DNA of 64,000 nucleotides from Bartonella doshiae NCTC 12862 = ATCC 700133 (GTDB lineage Bacteria; Pseudomonadota; Alphaproteobacteria; Rhizobiales; Rhizobiaceae): NCBI RefSeq assembly GCF_000278155.1, contig NZ_JH725096.1, positions 1 to 64,000 of the forward strand, read 5' to 3'. Shown piece by piece: positions 45,668 to 55,608 of this stretch (position 1 is its first letter; each line of letters starts with the position of its first letter). The notes under the pieces were generated by a model. It saw only the letters and a program-made list of their open reading frames with translations, ran no database searches and was not told where the DNA came from. The position numbers and the translations under genes were made by a program.

Positions 45668-46813
45668 TTAATTTTGACCAGAAATATTTTCAAAAAATTC
45701 TTTCATACGTGCAAAAAAACCATGCGATTGTGGCGAGTTTTCGTGATTTGAAATTTTCTCGAATTCTTGCAACAATTTACGTTGTTCTTCCGTCAATTTT
45801 TGCGGTGTTTCAATCGTGATATGAATATAAAGATCACCTCTTGCTTGTTGGCGTAACATGGGCATTCCCTTGCCTTTAAGGCGAAACTGGCGACCATTTT
45901 GAGTCCCCTCTGGAACTCTAACACGCGCTTTAACACCATCAAGATCGGAAACCTCAAATTCGCCTCCCAAAGCAGCTGTAACCATTGAAATAGGAACACG
46001 ACAGTGAAGATCTGCCCCATCTCGTTGAAAAAATTCATGTGGTTTAATGGAAAGAAAAATATAAAGATCACCACTAGGTCCACCACGAATGCCGGCATCT
46101 CCCTCACCAGAAAGACGAACACGTGTACCATCTTCAATACCAGCTGGAATGTTCACGCTCAATGAACGATTTTTTTCTACTCGTCTTGTCCCTTGGCATT
46201 TTGGACATGGATCGGTAATTGTTTCACCACGTCCATGACATGTAGGGCATGTTCTCTCAATAGAGAAAAAGCCTTGCGCAACACGCACACGTCCAGCCCC
46301 ATGACACATCCCACAAACTTGTGGTTTAGAGCCCTTTTTCGCCCCCGATCCTTCACAAGCATCACAAATAACAGAACTGGGAATAGTAATTTCCGCGGTT
46401 TTTCCCGAAAATGCTTCTTCTAAGGTTACTTCCATATTATAGCTCAGATCTGCACCACGCTCACGGCCATCACTGCGCTTACGATGCCCTCCCCCCATAA
46501 TTTCGCCAAAAAAGTCTTCAAAAATATCGGCAAATCCACCACCAGAAGCAAAACCACTAAAGGGATTTGCTCCCTCTCGGCCACCATTCTCAAAAGCTGC
46601 ATGGCCAAATCGATCATAAGCAGCGCGTTTTTGAGGATCTTTGAGAACTTCATAGGCTTCACCAATTTCTTTGAACTTACGCTCTGCTTCTTTATCCCCC
46701 GCATTCCGATCAGGATGATATTGCATCGCCAACTTACGAAAAGCAGATTTTAGTTTTTTATCATCACATTCACGGGTCACGCCAAGAATTTCATAATAAT
46801 CAATCTTCATCAT
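45668..46813 (-). CDS. dnaJ: Chaperone DnaJ
   Basis: A 381-residue Hsp40 that stimulates DnaK. The J domain (about residues 1-70) has the HPD tripeptide in [10 protein letters not shown] Gly/Phe-rich linker follows. The zinc-binding region has all four CxxCxGxG-type repeats ([32 protein letters not shown]). The substrate-binding C-terminal domain reaches about residue 350. Two Met codons start the frame; AGGAA precedes the first. It is 155 bases after dnaK on the same strand, with a hairpin between. Confidence 0.96.
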   Translation of the reverse strand: MMKIDYYEILGVTRECDDKKLKSAFRKLAMQYHPDRNAGDKEAERKFKEIGEAYEVLKDPQKRAAYDRFGHAAFENGGREGANPFSGFASGGGFADIFEDFFGEIMGGGHRKRSDGRERGADLSYNMEVTLEEAFSGKTAEITIPSSVICDACEGSGAKKGSKPQVCGMCHGAGRVRVAQGFFSIERTCPTCHGRGETITDPCPKCQGTRRVEKNRSLSVNIPAGIEDGTRVRLSGEGDAGIRGGPSGDLYIFLSIKPHEFFQRDGADLHCRVPISMVTAALGGEFEVSDLDGVKARVRVPEGTQNGRQFRLKGKGMPMLRQQARGDLYIHITIETPQKLTEEQRKLLQEFEKISNHENSPQSHGFFARMKEFFENISGQN

Positions 46814-46907
46814 GTATTCCTGATAAATTTATTGTCATCCGTTTTAAGAATAACATTTGCTTTCAATTTATATTTTAGCAAAAAAATTGCAACTAATCTC
46901 ACATAAT

Positions 46908-46940
46908 AAAGCCCAGCCTTATATTTCAAAGGCTGGGTTT
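46908..46940 (-). terminator. Hairpin between dnaK and dnaJ
   Basis: Strong stem gcccagcctt (46911-46920) / aaggctgggt (46929-46938), extended by A-T pairs and ending on the minus strand in ttatt. It probably reduces read-through from dnaK into dnaJ, giving unequal chaperone levels. Confidence 0.8.
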
Positions 46941-46967
46941 ATCAAGTAATTAACGCATTTACTTACA

Positions 46968-48866
46968 CTACTTCTTCTTATCATTAACTTCTTCAAAATC
47001 AGCATCAACAATATCATCATTCTTTGTAGTATCATCTGCTTCAGTACTACTTGTTTCTGCTTGTGAAGATTCATACATAGCCTGTCCAAGTTTCATACTG
47101 ACTTCTGCTAATTTCTGCATTTTTGTAGTTACTTCTCCAGTATCTGCGCTATCAAGTGCAGACTTCAAATCAGATATCGCGGTTTCAATCTGTTCTTTAT
47201 CTTCAGCAGATACCTTATCGCCATATTCTGTCAACGATTTTTCCGTTGAATGAATAAGAGCTTCTGCTTGATTTTTCACCTCAACACCTTCACGACGCTT
47301 TTTGTCCTCAGCCGCATGCTCTTCCGCATCCTTTACCATTTTTTCAATGTCAGCATCACTCAAACCACCCGATGCTTGAATACGAATCTGATGTTCTTTA
47401 CCTGTCCCTTTATCCTTGGCAGAAACATTTACAATACCATTCGCATCAATATCAAAAGTAACCTCAATCTGAGGAACACCACGTGGCGCCGGTGGAATAC
47501 CAACAAGATCAAACTGAGCCAATAGTTTGTTATCATTAGCCATTTCACGCTCGCCTTGGAAAACACGAATAGTTACAGCATTTTGATTGTCATCAGCCGT
47601 TGAGAAAACTTGTGATTTTTTAGTTGGTATAGTGGTGTTTCGTTCAATGAGACGGGTAAAAACTCCACCCAGCGTTTCAATACCCAAAGACAAAGGTGTC
47701 ACATCCAAGAGTAATACGTCTTTTACATCGCCCTGCAAGACACCCCCTTGGATAGCAGCACCCATTGCAACAACCTCATCAGGATTAACACCTTTGTGTG
47801 GATCCTTACCAAAGAAGCTTTGCACCACTTCCTGAATTTTGGGCATACGAGTCATACCACCCACTAAAACAACTTCATCAATTTCACCAGCTTTAAGTCC
47901 TGCATCTTTTAGTGCGGCCTTACAGGGCTCAATAGTACGCTGAACCAAATCATCAACCAGAGATTCAAATTTTGCTCGAGTCAATTTCATTGTTAAGTGC
48001 TTGGGACCCGATTGATCTGCTGTAATAAATGGCAAATTAATTTCTGTTTGCTGTGAAGCAGAAAGTTCAATCTTTGCTTTTTCTGCTGCTTCTTTTAAAC
48101 GCTGCAACGCCAGCTTATCATTTTTCAGATCAATCCCTTGCTCTTTCTTGAATTCATCCGCAAAATAACCAACCAAACGCATATCAAAGTCTTCACCACC
48201 TAAAAATGTATCTCCATTGGTTGACTTTACTTCAAAAACGCCATCTCCGATTTCAAGCACAGAAATATCAAATGTACCGCCACCAAGATCGTAAACAGCA
48301 ATGGTTTTTCCATCTTTCTTATCCAAACCATATGCTAAAGCAGCAGCTGTAGGCTCATTGATAATACGCAAAACCTCAAGCCCAGCAATTTTACCCGCAT
48401 CTTTAGTTGCTTGACGTTGTGCATCATTAAAATAAGCGGGAACTGTAATAACCGCTTGCTCAACTTTTTCACCAAGATAAGATTCAGCCGTTTCTTTCAT
48501 TTTTTGCAAAATCATAGCTGAAATTTGCGACGGAGAATATTTCTTACCTGCTTCTTCAACCCATGCATCACCATTATCACCTTTTACAATTTTGTAAGGT
48601 ACAAGCGTTTTATCTTTTTCGACCATAGGATCGTCAAATCGCCGCCCAATTAGACGTTTAACTGCAAAAACTGTCCCTTCAGGATTTGTAACTGCTTGCC
48701 GTTTAGCCGGTTGCCCAACAAGCCGCTCACCTCCATCAGTAAAAGCAACAACAGAAGGTGTTGTCCGCGCTCCTTCTGAATTTTCAATAACCTTTGCGTT
48801 TTTGCCATCCATAACAGCAACACAAGAGTTAGTGGTTCCCAAATCAATACCAATTACTTTTGCCAT
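46968..48866 (-). CDS. dnaK: Chaperone DnaK (Hsp70)
   Basis: A 632-residue Hsp70. [16 protein letters not shown] opens the nucleotide-binding domain (to about residue 385), with [17 protein letters not shown] and [13 protein letters not shown]. The substrate-binding domain follows ([17 protein letters not shown] around 390), and the C-terminal lid ends in an acidic tail ([16 protein letters not shown]). The frame extends to 48887, but ATG at 48866 follows GGAGA and gives the canonical [10 protein letters not shown]. It works with DnaJ and GrpE, both in this window. Confidence 0.97.
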   Translation of the reverse strand: MAKVIGIDLGTTNSCVAVMDGKNAKVIENSEGARTTPSVVAFTDGGERLVGQPAKRQAVTNPEGTVFAVKRLIGRRFDDPMVEKDKTLVPYKIVKGDNGDAWVEEAGKKYSPSQISAMILQKMKETAESYLGEKVEQAVITVPAYFNDAQRQATKDAGKIAGLEVLRIINEPTAAALAYGLDKKDGKTIAVYDLGGGTFDISVLEIGDGVFEVKSTNGDTFLGGEDFDMRLVGYFADEFKKEQGIDLKNDKLALQRLKEAAEKAKIELSASQQTEINLPFITADQSGPKHLTMKLTRAKFESLVDDLVQRTIEPCKAALKDAGLKAGEIDEVVLVGGMTRMPKIQEVVQSFFGKDPHKGVNPDEVVAMGAAIQGGVLQGDVKDVLLLDVTPLSLGIETLGGVFTRLIERNTTIPTKKSQVFSTADDNQNAVTIRVFQGEREMANDNKLLAQFDLVGIPPAPRGVPQIEVTFDIDANGIVNVSAKDKGTGKEHQIRIQASGGLSDADIEKMVKDAEEHAAEDKKRREGVEVKNQAEALIHSTEKSLTEYGDKVSAEDKEQIETAISDLKSALDSADTGEVTTKMQKLAEVSMKLGQAMYESSQAETSSTEADDTTKNDDIVDADFEEVNDKKK

Positions 48867-49562
48867 ATTATAATCTCCATTCAGCAAACTGCCTCAACCT
48901 TCATCAAGCATCTTACCAGACAGCTCCTTGATCAAACTCAAAGCCCGTTTTTCATTTTACACAAACAATAAATTGAAAGTCGTAACAAGCTCTGTTGCTT
49001 GGTATATAAGAACCGGTTCTTATCCCTACAAGAGAATAATGAGAGAAACATCTCTAAAATAAAATTTTTCTTCAAAATAGGCATTTTATTTGTGTACCAA
49101 CATTCCATTTACGAAAGGAAAACATGGGATCATAACATAGCCTTCTTAAAATTCTCATCAACATACCAATCTATAAAAACTAAAAATAATAAAAGTCCAT
49201 AAACAAACAGCTTCCCTAGTCCTTAATCTCTCAGCTCCATGAGATATTTACATGATAGCTTTTAAAAAGTTTTATCTATCAATATACTCTTAACAGTTCT
49301 GTTCTTCATTGCTTCATTGTGCACTGCTGATCAAAAGTTACGCTTTAACATAGATCTAAACAAATCTTCTTATCTGAATACTTTTTAAATTTGCAAATAC
49401 ATGACATATTTAGGCTTTCTCTTTATCCTCTAAACAAATAGACTCATAAAAATCTATCCGCATATTATGATGCAAGCAATTCTCCCTTTTATTTTGAACA
49501 AAAACTCTGCTAAAAATAAACAAAGCATTCAAACAATGAATCTAAAAAAGGAGGGTAGATCA
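48867..49562. other. Spacer upstream of dnaK, gene-free
   Basis: About 700 bases between divergent dnaK and the PCuAC gene. It should hold the dnaK heat-shock promoter; CTTG words are present on the minus strand but none has a convincing -10 partner. No gene recognised. Confidence 0.4.
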
Positions 49563-50111
49563 ATGATAACATTTATCGCTAAAAGAATCAGAAATTTTAT
49601 GTCTAAAGATCCTGTTCATGCATACCATCCACTCAAAAAGATTATCACAAATGTCGCATGGGCTTTTCTCTTTTCTTTCATGTCCCTACCCGCAGTAGCA
49701 CAACAATATAAAGTTGGTGACATAGAAATTATTAACCCTTGGACACGTGAAACACCTAGAGGGATAAAAATTGGTAGTGGTTATTTGTACATTATTAACC
49801 ACAGCAATACGCCGGATCGTTTGGTATCCGTCTTAGCAAATGGAGTACATACAACAGAAATTCATTCCATGGAAGTTGTGAATGATATTATGAAAATGGA
49901 AAAAATGCACAATGGTATTGAAATTCCAGGAAATGGTGAAATTACACTCAAACCCGGTGGAAATCATATCATGTTCGTAGGACTTGCACAGCCACTTAAA
50001 TTAGGAGACAAAATTGGCGCAAAATTAGTATTTGAAAAAGCTGGTACAATTGATATTGAATTCTCTGTAAAAGCTATGAAAACATCTCCCAAGTTTGTTC
50101 CTACTGACTAA
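49563..50111 (+). CDS. Copper chaperone PCu(A)C family protein
   Basis: A 182-residue exported protein. A long N-terminal stretch (residues 1-35) precedes a hydrophobic segment (WAFLFSFMSLPAVAQ) ending at AVA-QQ, consistent with a signal peptide. The PCuAC domain (about 60-170) shows the Cu(I)-binding pattern HSMEVVNDIMKMEKM with a later His and Met in GGNHIMFVG. These proteins deliver copper to cytochrome oxidase in the periplasm. No Sco/SenC gene is adjacent. The ATG at 49563 follows AAGGAGGG, better than the upstream start at 49467. Confidence 0.88.
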   Translation: MITFIAKRIRNFMSKDPVHAYHPLKKIITNVAWAFLFSFMSLPAVAQQYKVGDIEIINPWTRETPRGIKIGSGYLYIINHSNTPDRLVSVLANGVHTTEIHSMEVVNDIMKMEKMHNGIEIPGNGEITLKPGGNHIMFVGLAQPLKLGDKIGAKLVFEKAGTIDIEFSVKAMKTSPKFVPTD

Positions 50112-50152
50112 ACTTTTTCATCACAATTAAATCAACTTTGTAACATAATAAA

Positions 50153-50190
50153 ATGAGAAGTGTGGAGAAATTCTCACGCTTCTCATTTTT
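50153..50190. terminator. Bidirectional terminator between PCuAC and Kbp-like genes
   Basis: An 8-bp outer stem (atgagaag/cttctcat), extended through G-U pairs, with T runs on both sides (tttt in either direction), placed between convergent genes. Confidence 0.85.
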
Positions 50191-50237
50191 ATCTAACACC
50201 GCAGAACATACACCATAAAAAATTATCTTCTGCTTGA

Positions 50238-50693
50238 TTAAGATCTGTCAATTTCAGGAATACGTAAAACTTGACCAGGATAAATTTTATCTGGCGATTT
50301 CAGCATCGGCTTATTGGCTTCAAAAATGAATGTATTTTTATCACCATGCCCTTTTCCGTAAACTTCTTCAGCAATTTTCCAAAGATTATCACCAGATTTT
50401 ACCTCATAAAAGTGAGAGGCTTTCATAGGTGTACTATCCACAATCTTTAATTGATCAATATCAACAGACGAAATACCTTGCGAATTGCCAACAACTAAAA
50501 GCGCTTTTTCAAGTGTTTCCCTGTCTGGAACCTCGCCACTCAAAATAGCTTTACCATTTTCAACCCGAATATTCACTTTTTCTGCACCAAGCTTAAAATT
50601 ATCAAACGCAGTCTTAAAATCTTTTTCGTCTGGCTCATGATCCCCTATACCAAGCTTTTCACCAACCGTTTTAATAAAATTAAAAAATCCCAT
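50238..50693 (-). CDS. BON-LysM protein, Kbp/YgaU-like
   Basis: A 151-residue cytoplasmic protein: N-terminal MGFFNFIKTVGEKLG, a BON domain (about residues 30-85) and a LysM domain (about 95-148). It closely resembles E. coli Kbp (YgaU), a potassium-binding protein, in the N-terminus and the end (FEANKPMLKSPDKIYPGQ). No signal peptide is seen, so the LysM is not for extracellular wall binding. The frame is open to 50735, but AAGGAGG precedes the ATG at 50693. Potassium binding is inferred from the homologue. Confidence 0.88.
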   Translation of the reverse strand: MGFFNFIKTVGEKLGIGDHEPDEKDFKTAFDNFKLGAEKVNIRVENGKAILSGEVPDRETLEKALLVVGNSQGISSVDIDQLKIVDSTPMKASHFYEVKSGDNLWKIAEEVYGKGHGDKNTFIFEANKPMLKSPDKIYPGQVLRIPEIDRS

Positions 50694-50980
50694 TATAACC
50701 TCCTTTCGTGTAGTGGAGGCAAATTCTTTGCACATATGTCACCACACTATTTTCTTTGCTCTTAAAACAGATAGGAGAGTTTCTTAAACTTCAACAATCA
50801 ACAACAAACATGTTCAATTTTGGGACAGTAACTATCATAAATCTTGATAAAAAGTGCCTAAATGAAAATTTTATCCTGTATGAAGGGATCTTAATGCAGG
50901 CAAAAGCATTATAAAATTACAAATATAAAACAAGCTTTTATCATAAAAATGAAAGGTTTTTTATTCTGCTATTATTTGTA

Positions 50981-51008
50981 TCACATTTGTTTTGCAAAAA
51001 AAATGTGA
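50981..51008. promoter_or_regulatory. 28-bp near-perfect palindrome in the batR promoter
   Basis: Arms tcacattt (50981-50988) and aaatgtga (51001-51008) surround the inner palindrome ttttgcaaaa (50990-50999); 13 of 14 base pairs are symmetric. It covers a possible -35 (ttgcaa, 50992-50997), with a possible -10 (tataaat, 51016-51022) 18 bases later, 47 bases before the batR start. This fits an operator for a dimeric regulator, perhaps BatR itself. Confidence 0.55.
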
Positions 51009-51068
51009 ACTCCCATATAAATAGTGTAGGTGATTTGCTGCTATAGCAATAGAAAGGTCTAAGAAGCC

Positions 51069-51791
51069 ATGAAGGATAATCCAACAATCACACAAACGAT
51101 TGTACTTGTTGATGATGACCGTAATATTTTGACATCTTTGTCTTTTGCTCTTGAAACAGAAGGCTATCGCGTTGAAAGCTATACAGATGGAGCATCTGCA
51201 CTCAAAGGCCTCACGCTACATCCTCCACACTTAGCTATTTTTGATATTAAAATGCCCCGAATGGATGGTATGGAGCTTTTGCGTCGATTACGTCAAAAAT
51301 CTGATATTCCTGTTATCTTCCTTACTTCTAAGGATGACGAAATTGATGAACTGTTTGGTCTTAAAATGGGAGCTGACGATTTTATCACTAAACCTTTCTC
51401 TCAACGTCTTCTTATTGAACGAGTAAAAGCTATTTTACGCCGTTCCAATGCGCGTAATCAACCACTCGCAACGGGAGCCTCTCCTGCTTCTTCGCTTAAG
51501 CGTGGAGATCTTGTGATGGACCAAGAACGCCATACTTGTACATGGAAAGATAAACCTGTTATCTTAACTGTTACAGAATTCTTAATTCTCCAAACATTAG
51601 CACAAAGACCAGGAGTTGTGAAAAGTCGTGATGCTTTAATGGATGCTGCCTATAGTGATCAAGTCTACGTAGATGACCGTACCATTGATAGTCACATCAA
51701 ACGTCTGCGTAAAAAATTTAAACAAGTGGATGATGATTTTGCAATGATTGAAACACTTTATGGTGTAGGTTATCGTTTCCACGAGGTGTAA
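51069..51791 (+). CDS. batR: Two-component response regulator BatR (ChvI/BvrR orthologue)
   Basis: A 240-residue OmpR-type regulator. The receiver domain (about residues 10-125) has the acidic pair in LVDDDRNIL, the phospho-acceptor Asp in [16 protein letters not shown], the switch Thr in VIFLTSKDD and the Lys in FITKPFSQR. The winged-helix domain (about 145-238) has [17 protein letters not shown] and [17 protein letters not shown]. In Bartonella, BatR/BatS responds to host-like pH and controls virulence genes including the VirB type IV secretion system. batS follows after 20 bases. A 28-bp palindrome covers its probable promoter. Confidence 0.95.
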   Translation: MKDNPTITQTIVLVDDDRNILTSLSFALETEGYRVESYTDGASALKGLTLHPPHLAIFDIKMPRMDGMELLRRLRQKSDIPVIFLTSKDDEIDELFGLKMGADDFITKPFSQRLLIERVKAILRRSNARNQPLATGASPASSLKRGDLVMDQERHTCTWKDKPVILTVTEFLILQTLAQRPGVVKSRDALMDAAYSDQVYVDDRTIDSHIKRLRKKFKQVDDDFAMIETLYGVGYRFHEV

Positions 51792-51811
51792 AACTGTTTT
51801 GTCGCAAAAAT

Positions 51812-53614
51812 TTGAATGGCAATCAAATCAATGACAAAAAATACGCAAATGGAAACTCTACAAAAAAAACATCAAAGGGCACTTCTTCAAGGCTATTTTC
51901 TACGCTTGTACGCTTTCTTTTTCGGATACAACGCCTCCTCAGACAATTACTTTTTTCTAGTTTGACGCGCCGCATTGTTATTTTAAACATTGCAGCTCTT
52001 GCTATTCTAGTTACAGGAATTTTATATCTTAATCAATTTCGCGACGGTTTGATTGAAGCGAAAATCAAAAGTTTATGCACCCAAGGAAAAATTATTGCTG
52101 GAGCCATTGCTGCTTCTGCAACAGTGGATAAGAATTCTATTCTCATTGACCCCCAAAAACTTCTAGAATTACAAGCTGGAGAAAGCATAACACCCGCACC
52201 TCAATCAATTGATTCTTGGGATTTTCCGATTAATCCTGAACAAGTTGCCCCTCTTTTACGACGCCTTATCACACCAAAAACAACAAGGGCACGTATCTAT
52301 GATCGTGATGCCACCTTGATTCTTGATTCGCGTGTTCTTTATTCTAATGGCGAAGTTTTCAGCTATGACCTACCTCCACTTAAAACTGAACAGAACCTAT
52401 GGGAACGTACCTATTCATGGTTTTCAAGTGCACTGTACGGTAATGACATTACTCTTGATAGAGAACAAAAACAAAATAATGATATTGCTTATCCAGAAGT
52501 TTACCGAGCACTTAATGGATCTCTTGCTACCGCTAAACGACGTAATAAGCAAGGTCATTTAATCGTTTCTGTTGCTGTACCGGTTCAACGCTATCGTGCT
52601 GTAGTAGGAGCTCTTCTTCTTTCAACAATTGGATCAGATATTGATAACATTGTACAAGGTGAAAGACTAGTTATTTTTAAAGTCTTTTTCGTTGTTGGAA
52701 GCGTACTTTTAGTACTTTCCCTATTTTTAGCCCATACAATTGCTCACCCATTAAGTAAATTATCTGCCTCTGCTATCCGTGTACGCAATGGCAACAATAA
52801 GCGCGTAGAAATTCCTGATTTCTCAAAACGCGAAGATGAAATTGGCCATCTTTCTGCTTCTATACGTGATATGACCAATGCCCTTTATATGCGTATTGAA
52901 GCTATTGAACGTTTTGCTGCTGATGTAAGCCACGAATTAAAAAATCCGCTAACCTCACTTCGTAGTGCTGTTGAAACTCTCCCGCTAGCTAAAAATGAAG
53001 AAGCACAAGAACAGTTGTTAGAAATTATTCAACATGATGTGCGTCGTCTTGACCGTTTGATTACCGATATTTCTGATGCCTCACGGCTAGATGCAGAGCT
53101 TGCACGTGAAACCGCGCAGATTGTCGATATGACATTGCTTTTAGAAAGTCTTGTGCACGCTGTTCATGAAATATACCGTAATAGGCAAACCATTGATATT
53201 AGCCTTAATATTATTCCACGTCCTCATGGAAAAGCCTATCTTATTATGGGACATGAACTCCGTCTCGGTCAAGTGATTTCCAATCTCATTGAAAATGCAC
53301 GTTCTTTTATTCCCCACGATAGTGGTAAAATTTGTATAACTATGAAGAGCCATGCTTCAACCCTCATCTTAACCATTGAAGATAATGGTCCTGGTATTCG
53401 TTCAGAGAATGTTGAGCGCATTTTTGAACGCTTCTACACTGATCGACCAAACGAAGATCCTTTTGGACAAAACTCTGGACTCGGCCTTTCTATCAGTCGG
53501 CAAATCATTGAAGCGCATAATGGGACAATTACAGCTGAAAATATTGTTGACCCAGAAATTGAAAATAGTAAAACTGGTGCACGTTTTATTATCAGACTTC
53601 CCTTTGCAAAATAA
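51812..53614 (+). CDS. batS: Sensor histidine kinase BatS (ChvG/BvrS orthologue)
   Basis: A 600-residue membrane kinase. Helices near residues 50-70 and 290-310 flank a periplasmic sensor domain, followed by HAMP (about 310-360), a dimerisation domain with the phospho-His in FAADVSHELKNPLTSLRSA (around residue 375), and an ATPase domain with N box NLIENARSF, EDNGPGI and FGQNSGLGLSI. It phosphorylates BatR. The start seems to be TTG at 51812: no in-frame ATG lies between the batR stop and the first helix. The ~50-residue basic N-terminus is cytoplasmic. Cotranscribed with batR and probably with hprK, 23 bases downstream. Confidence 0.94.
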   Translation: MNGNQINDKKYANGNSTKKTSKGTSSRLFSTLVRFLFRIQRLLRQLLFSSLTRRIVILNIAALAILVTGILYLNQFRDGLIEAKIKSLCTQGKIIAGAIAASATVDKNSILIDPQKLLELQAGESITPAPQSIDSWDFPINPEQVAPLLRRLITPKTTRARIYDRDATLILDSRVLYSNGEVFSYDLPPLKTEQNLWERTYSWFSSALYGNDITLDREQKQNNDIAYPEVYRALNGSLATAKRRNKQGHLIVSVAVPVQRYRAVVGALLLSTIGSDIDNIVQGERLVIFKVFFVVGSVLLVLSLFLAHTIAHPLSKLSASAIRVRNGNNKRVEIPDFSKREDEIGHLSASIRDMTNALYMRIEAIERFAADVSHELKNPLTSLRSAVETLPLAKNEEAQEQLLEIIQHDVRRLDRLITDISDASRLDAELARETAQIVDMTLLLESLVHAVHEIYRNRQTIDISLNIIPRPHGKAYLIMGHELRLGQVISNLIENARSFIPHDSGKICITMKSHASTLILTIEDNGPGIRSENVERIFERFYTDRPNEDPFGQNSGLGLSISRQIIEAHNGTITAENIVDPEIENSKTGARFIIRLPFAK

Positions 53615-53637
53615 ACCTTTTATCCAAAGCAAAAGGC

Positions 53638-54102
53638 ATGACAACAAAAAATGAAATACTGCATGCAAATTGCCTCCAATTAGGAGGGAAAGGGCTATTG
53701 ATTATAGGACCATCTGGTTCAGGAAAGTCAACTCTTACTCTTTCTTTGCTTGACCGTGCTGGTTGGTCAAACCGTGAAGCAAAACTTATCAGTGATGATT
53801 ATACAATGCTCTGTGTGAAAAATGGAAAACTTTACGGATACACTCCAGAAGGTTTGCAGGGTGGTATAGAAATTCGCGGCGTTGGGCTTTATACAATAGA
53901 GTTTGAAAAACAAACAGTTATTGATTGTGTTATTCTTCTTGGTCCTGAGTATGAACGTTTTTCTACAAATCAAACGTTCCAATTTGCAGATATACACATT
54001 CCTCTTTTAAAACTTCCTAGCCTTCATGAGGCAGATTGTACGGCTATTTGTCAGGCCATTGAAGCATTCTTTTTTAGAAAAATATGGTTGAAATCTGTCT
54101 AA
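53638..54102 (+). CDS. hprK: HPr kinase/phosphorylase, short alphaproteobacterial form
   Basis: A 154-residue P-loop protein. It lacks the N-terminal half of Gram-positive HprK and keeps only the catalytic domain: Walker A GPSGSGKSTLTLSLLDR (around residue 25) and the conserved ISDDYTML and EIRGVGLY blocks. It phosphorylates a serine of HPr. In rhizobia it controls the PTS-Ntr type phosphorelay. It sits between batS and the EIIA gene, a conserved alphaproteobacterial order, so two-component and PTS regulation may be linked. Confidence 0.92.
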   Translation: MTTKNEILHANCLQLGGKGLLIIGPSGSGKSTLTLSLLDRAGWSNREAKLISDDYTMLCVKNGKLYGYTPEGLQGGIEIRGVGLYTIEFEKQTVIDCVILLGPEYERFSTNQTFQFADIHIPLLKLPSLHEADCTAICQAIEAFFFRKIWLKSV

Positions 54103-54244
54103 TTTAAAAAAAAAGAAAAAAAATCACTATTTTTGCCTTTTTTTTGCAAATTTTTCTTGGCAGCAGAGGAAAGCCTTGTAAAATACCCTTTCCACCATAT
54201 GCTCACTATATGTTGGATCTTTAGTTAACAGGAGTTTGTGTAAA

Positions 54245-54634
54245 ATGATTGGACTCGTGCTTGTAACGCACGGTGAGCTGGCTATTGAATTTCTACATGC
54301 TGTGGAACATGTTGTTGGAACACAGGAAAAATTCGCAACAATATGTGTCCACCCTGATGATGATATTGATCAACGCCGAGGTGATATTGCAGCCGCAGTT
54401 TCCTCTACAGATACAAATCATGGTGTAATCATATTAACGGATGTGTTCGGTGGAACACCATCAAATATGGCTATTCCTGTTATTGAAAAAGGACGCGTTG
54501 AAATGATTGCAGGTGTTAATTTACCAATGCTCATTAAACTGATTTCTATTCGCCAATGCCCTGATATTTCCTTAACAGAGGCTTTAAGAATAGCACAGGA
54601 AGCAGGGCGCAAATATATTAATGTTCCAGTATGA
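54245..54634 (+). CDS. PTS EIIA component, mannose (AgaF/ManX) type
   Basis: A 129-residue protein. MIGLVLVTHGELAIEFLHA holds the phospho-acceptor His at residue 9, and VIILTDVFGGTPSNMA is the family core. It accepts phosphate from HPr. With no EIIB, EIIC or EIID gene in the window it probably serves regulation, as in other Alphaproteobacteria. ATG at 54245 follows CAGGAG at 12 bases; a TTG at 54236 is possible. Poly-A/T rich DNA separates it from hprK by about 140 bases. Confidence 0.88.
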   Translation: MIGLVLVTHGELAIEFLHAVEHVVGTQEKFATICVHPDDDIDQRRGDIAAAVSSTDTNHGVIILTDVFGGTPSNMAIPVIEKGRVEMIAGVNLPMLIKLISIRQCPDISLTEALRIAQEAGRKYINVPV

Positions 54635-54657
54635 TTTTATAGCGGAAATTAACATTG

Positions 54658-54963
54658 ATGCTTTATAAAGACACTCTTCCATCTACACTAACTACACTAA
54701 GTCGCCATTTCAATATCTGTAATAAACGTGGATTGCACGCACGTGCTTCTGCGAAATTTGTACAAACAGTTGACAATTTCAACGCCATTGTTGAAGTTGA
54801 AAAGGATGGAAAAATTGTTGGCGGCTCATCGATTATGGGACTCATGATGTTAGCTGCTTTACCTGGTTGTTACGTAACTATTCACGTTTCTGGACCAGAA
54901 GCAATTGATGCTCTCGACGCTATTGAAAAACTTATCAACAATAAATTTGGAGAGGAAAATTAG
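54658..54963 (+). CDS. ptsH: Phosphocarrier protein HPr
   Basis: A 101-residue HPr, longer at the N-terminus than the usual ~88. The active His is in CNKRGLHARASAKFV, and the regulatory Ser region GGSSIMGLMML is the likely HprK target, so both phosphorylation sites are kept. It lies 23 bases after the EIIA gene. It completes a regulatory set (HprK, EIIA, HPr); the EI gene is not in the window. Confidence 0.93.
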   Translation: MLYKDTLPSTLTTLSRHFNICNKRGLHARASAKFVQTVDNFNAIVEVEKDGKIVGGSSIMGLMMLAALPGCYVTIHVSGPEAIDALDAIEKLINNKFGEEN

Positions 54964-55608
54964 AACTTTTCGCAAAAAACATGATTGCTCTAGGGGAAAA
55001 AGAGTGTCTTTTTTATGTTATTATTGTGATTGGTTTCTCGTTTTTCTGCTAGTAACACTAGTACTTGTACTCATTACGAATAAGATGCTTTTAGCGTTAC
55101 AATTCTCGTAGATATAAGAGTTGGTGGTCGTTATGTTGTGCATAAATGTCTCACTTAACTTCCTTTCTCAGCAGAATTAATTTCATTCAAATGGTTTGTT
55201 GAACATTATAACTATCACTGTACTATGCCCCTCATACTACACAATACTAATTATAGAAAAAAGATAACTATAATATATTAGAACAACTTAAAATCTGCTT
55301 TTGATAAATGTAAAATGATCTCATCATAACCCTATTTGTTTTTAAGCTATATCTACAACATTGAAAATAAAAGCTACTAGACAACCCTCTCATAGCAAAT
55401 TTGACCATATAATTCACACAAGCGCTACTCTCATTGACATTGTGATCACTCTCTTAAGATTAGCTTTATGAATTCATATATATAATTATGCTAGCCATTT
55501 TATAGACATTTTTTATCTGCACTATCACCTTACTCTTAGCGATGTACTTCATTCTTACCTTATTGGCTGTCGCATTCGCAGTGGCGTCTTTTCATCGTAA
55601 GGAAATAT
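54964..55608. other. Spacer between ptsH and the thpR remnant
   Basis: About 640 bases. A hydrophobic frame in 54996-55111 (FLVFLLVTLVLVLITNKM) has no start of its own and is not recognised. In rhizobia ahcY often follows ptsH; I see no trace of it here. Confidence 0.4.

Noticed and set aside
48867-49010. RpoH promoter for dnaK
   Set aside because: CTTG words occur on the minus strand, but none has a convincing CCCAT-like box at the right spacing, so no call was made.
54996-55111. Small hydrophobic membrane protein after ptsH
   Set aside because: No start codon of its own in the hydrophobic part, and it overlaps the ptsH end in another frame.
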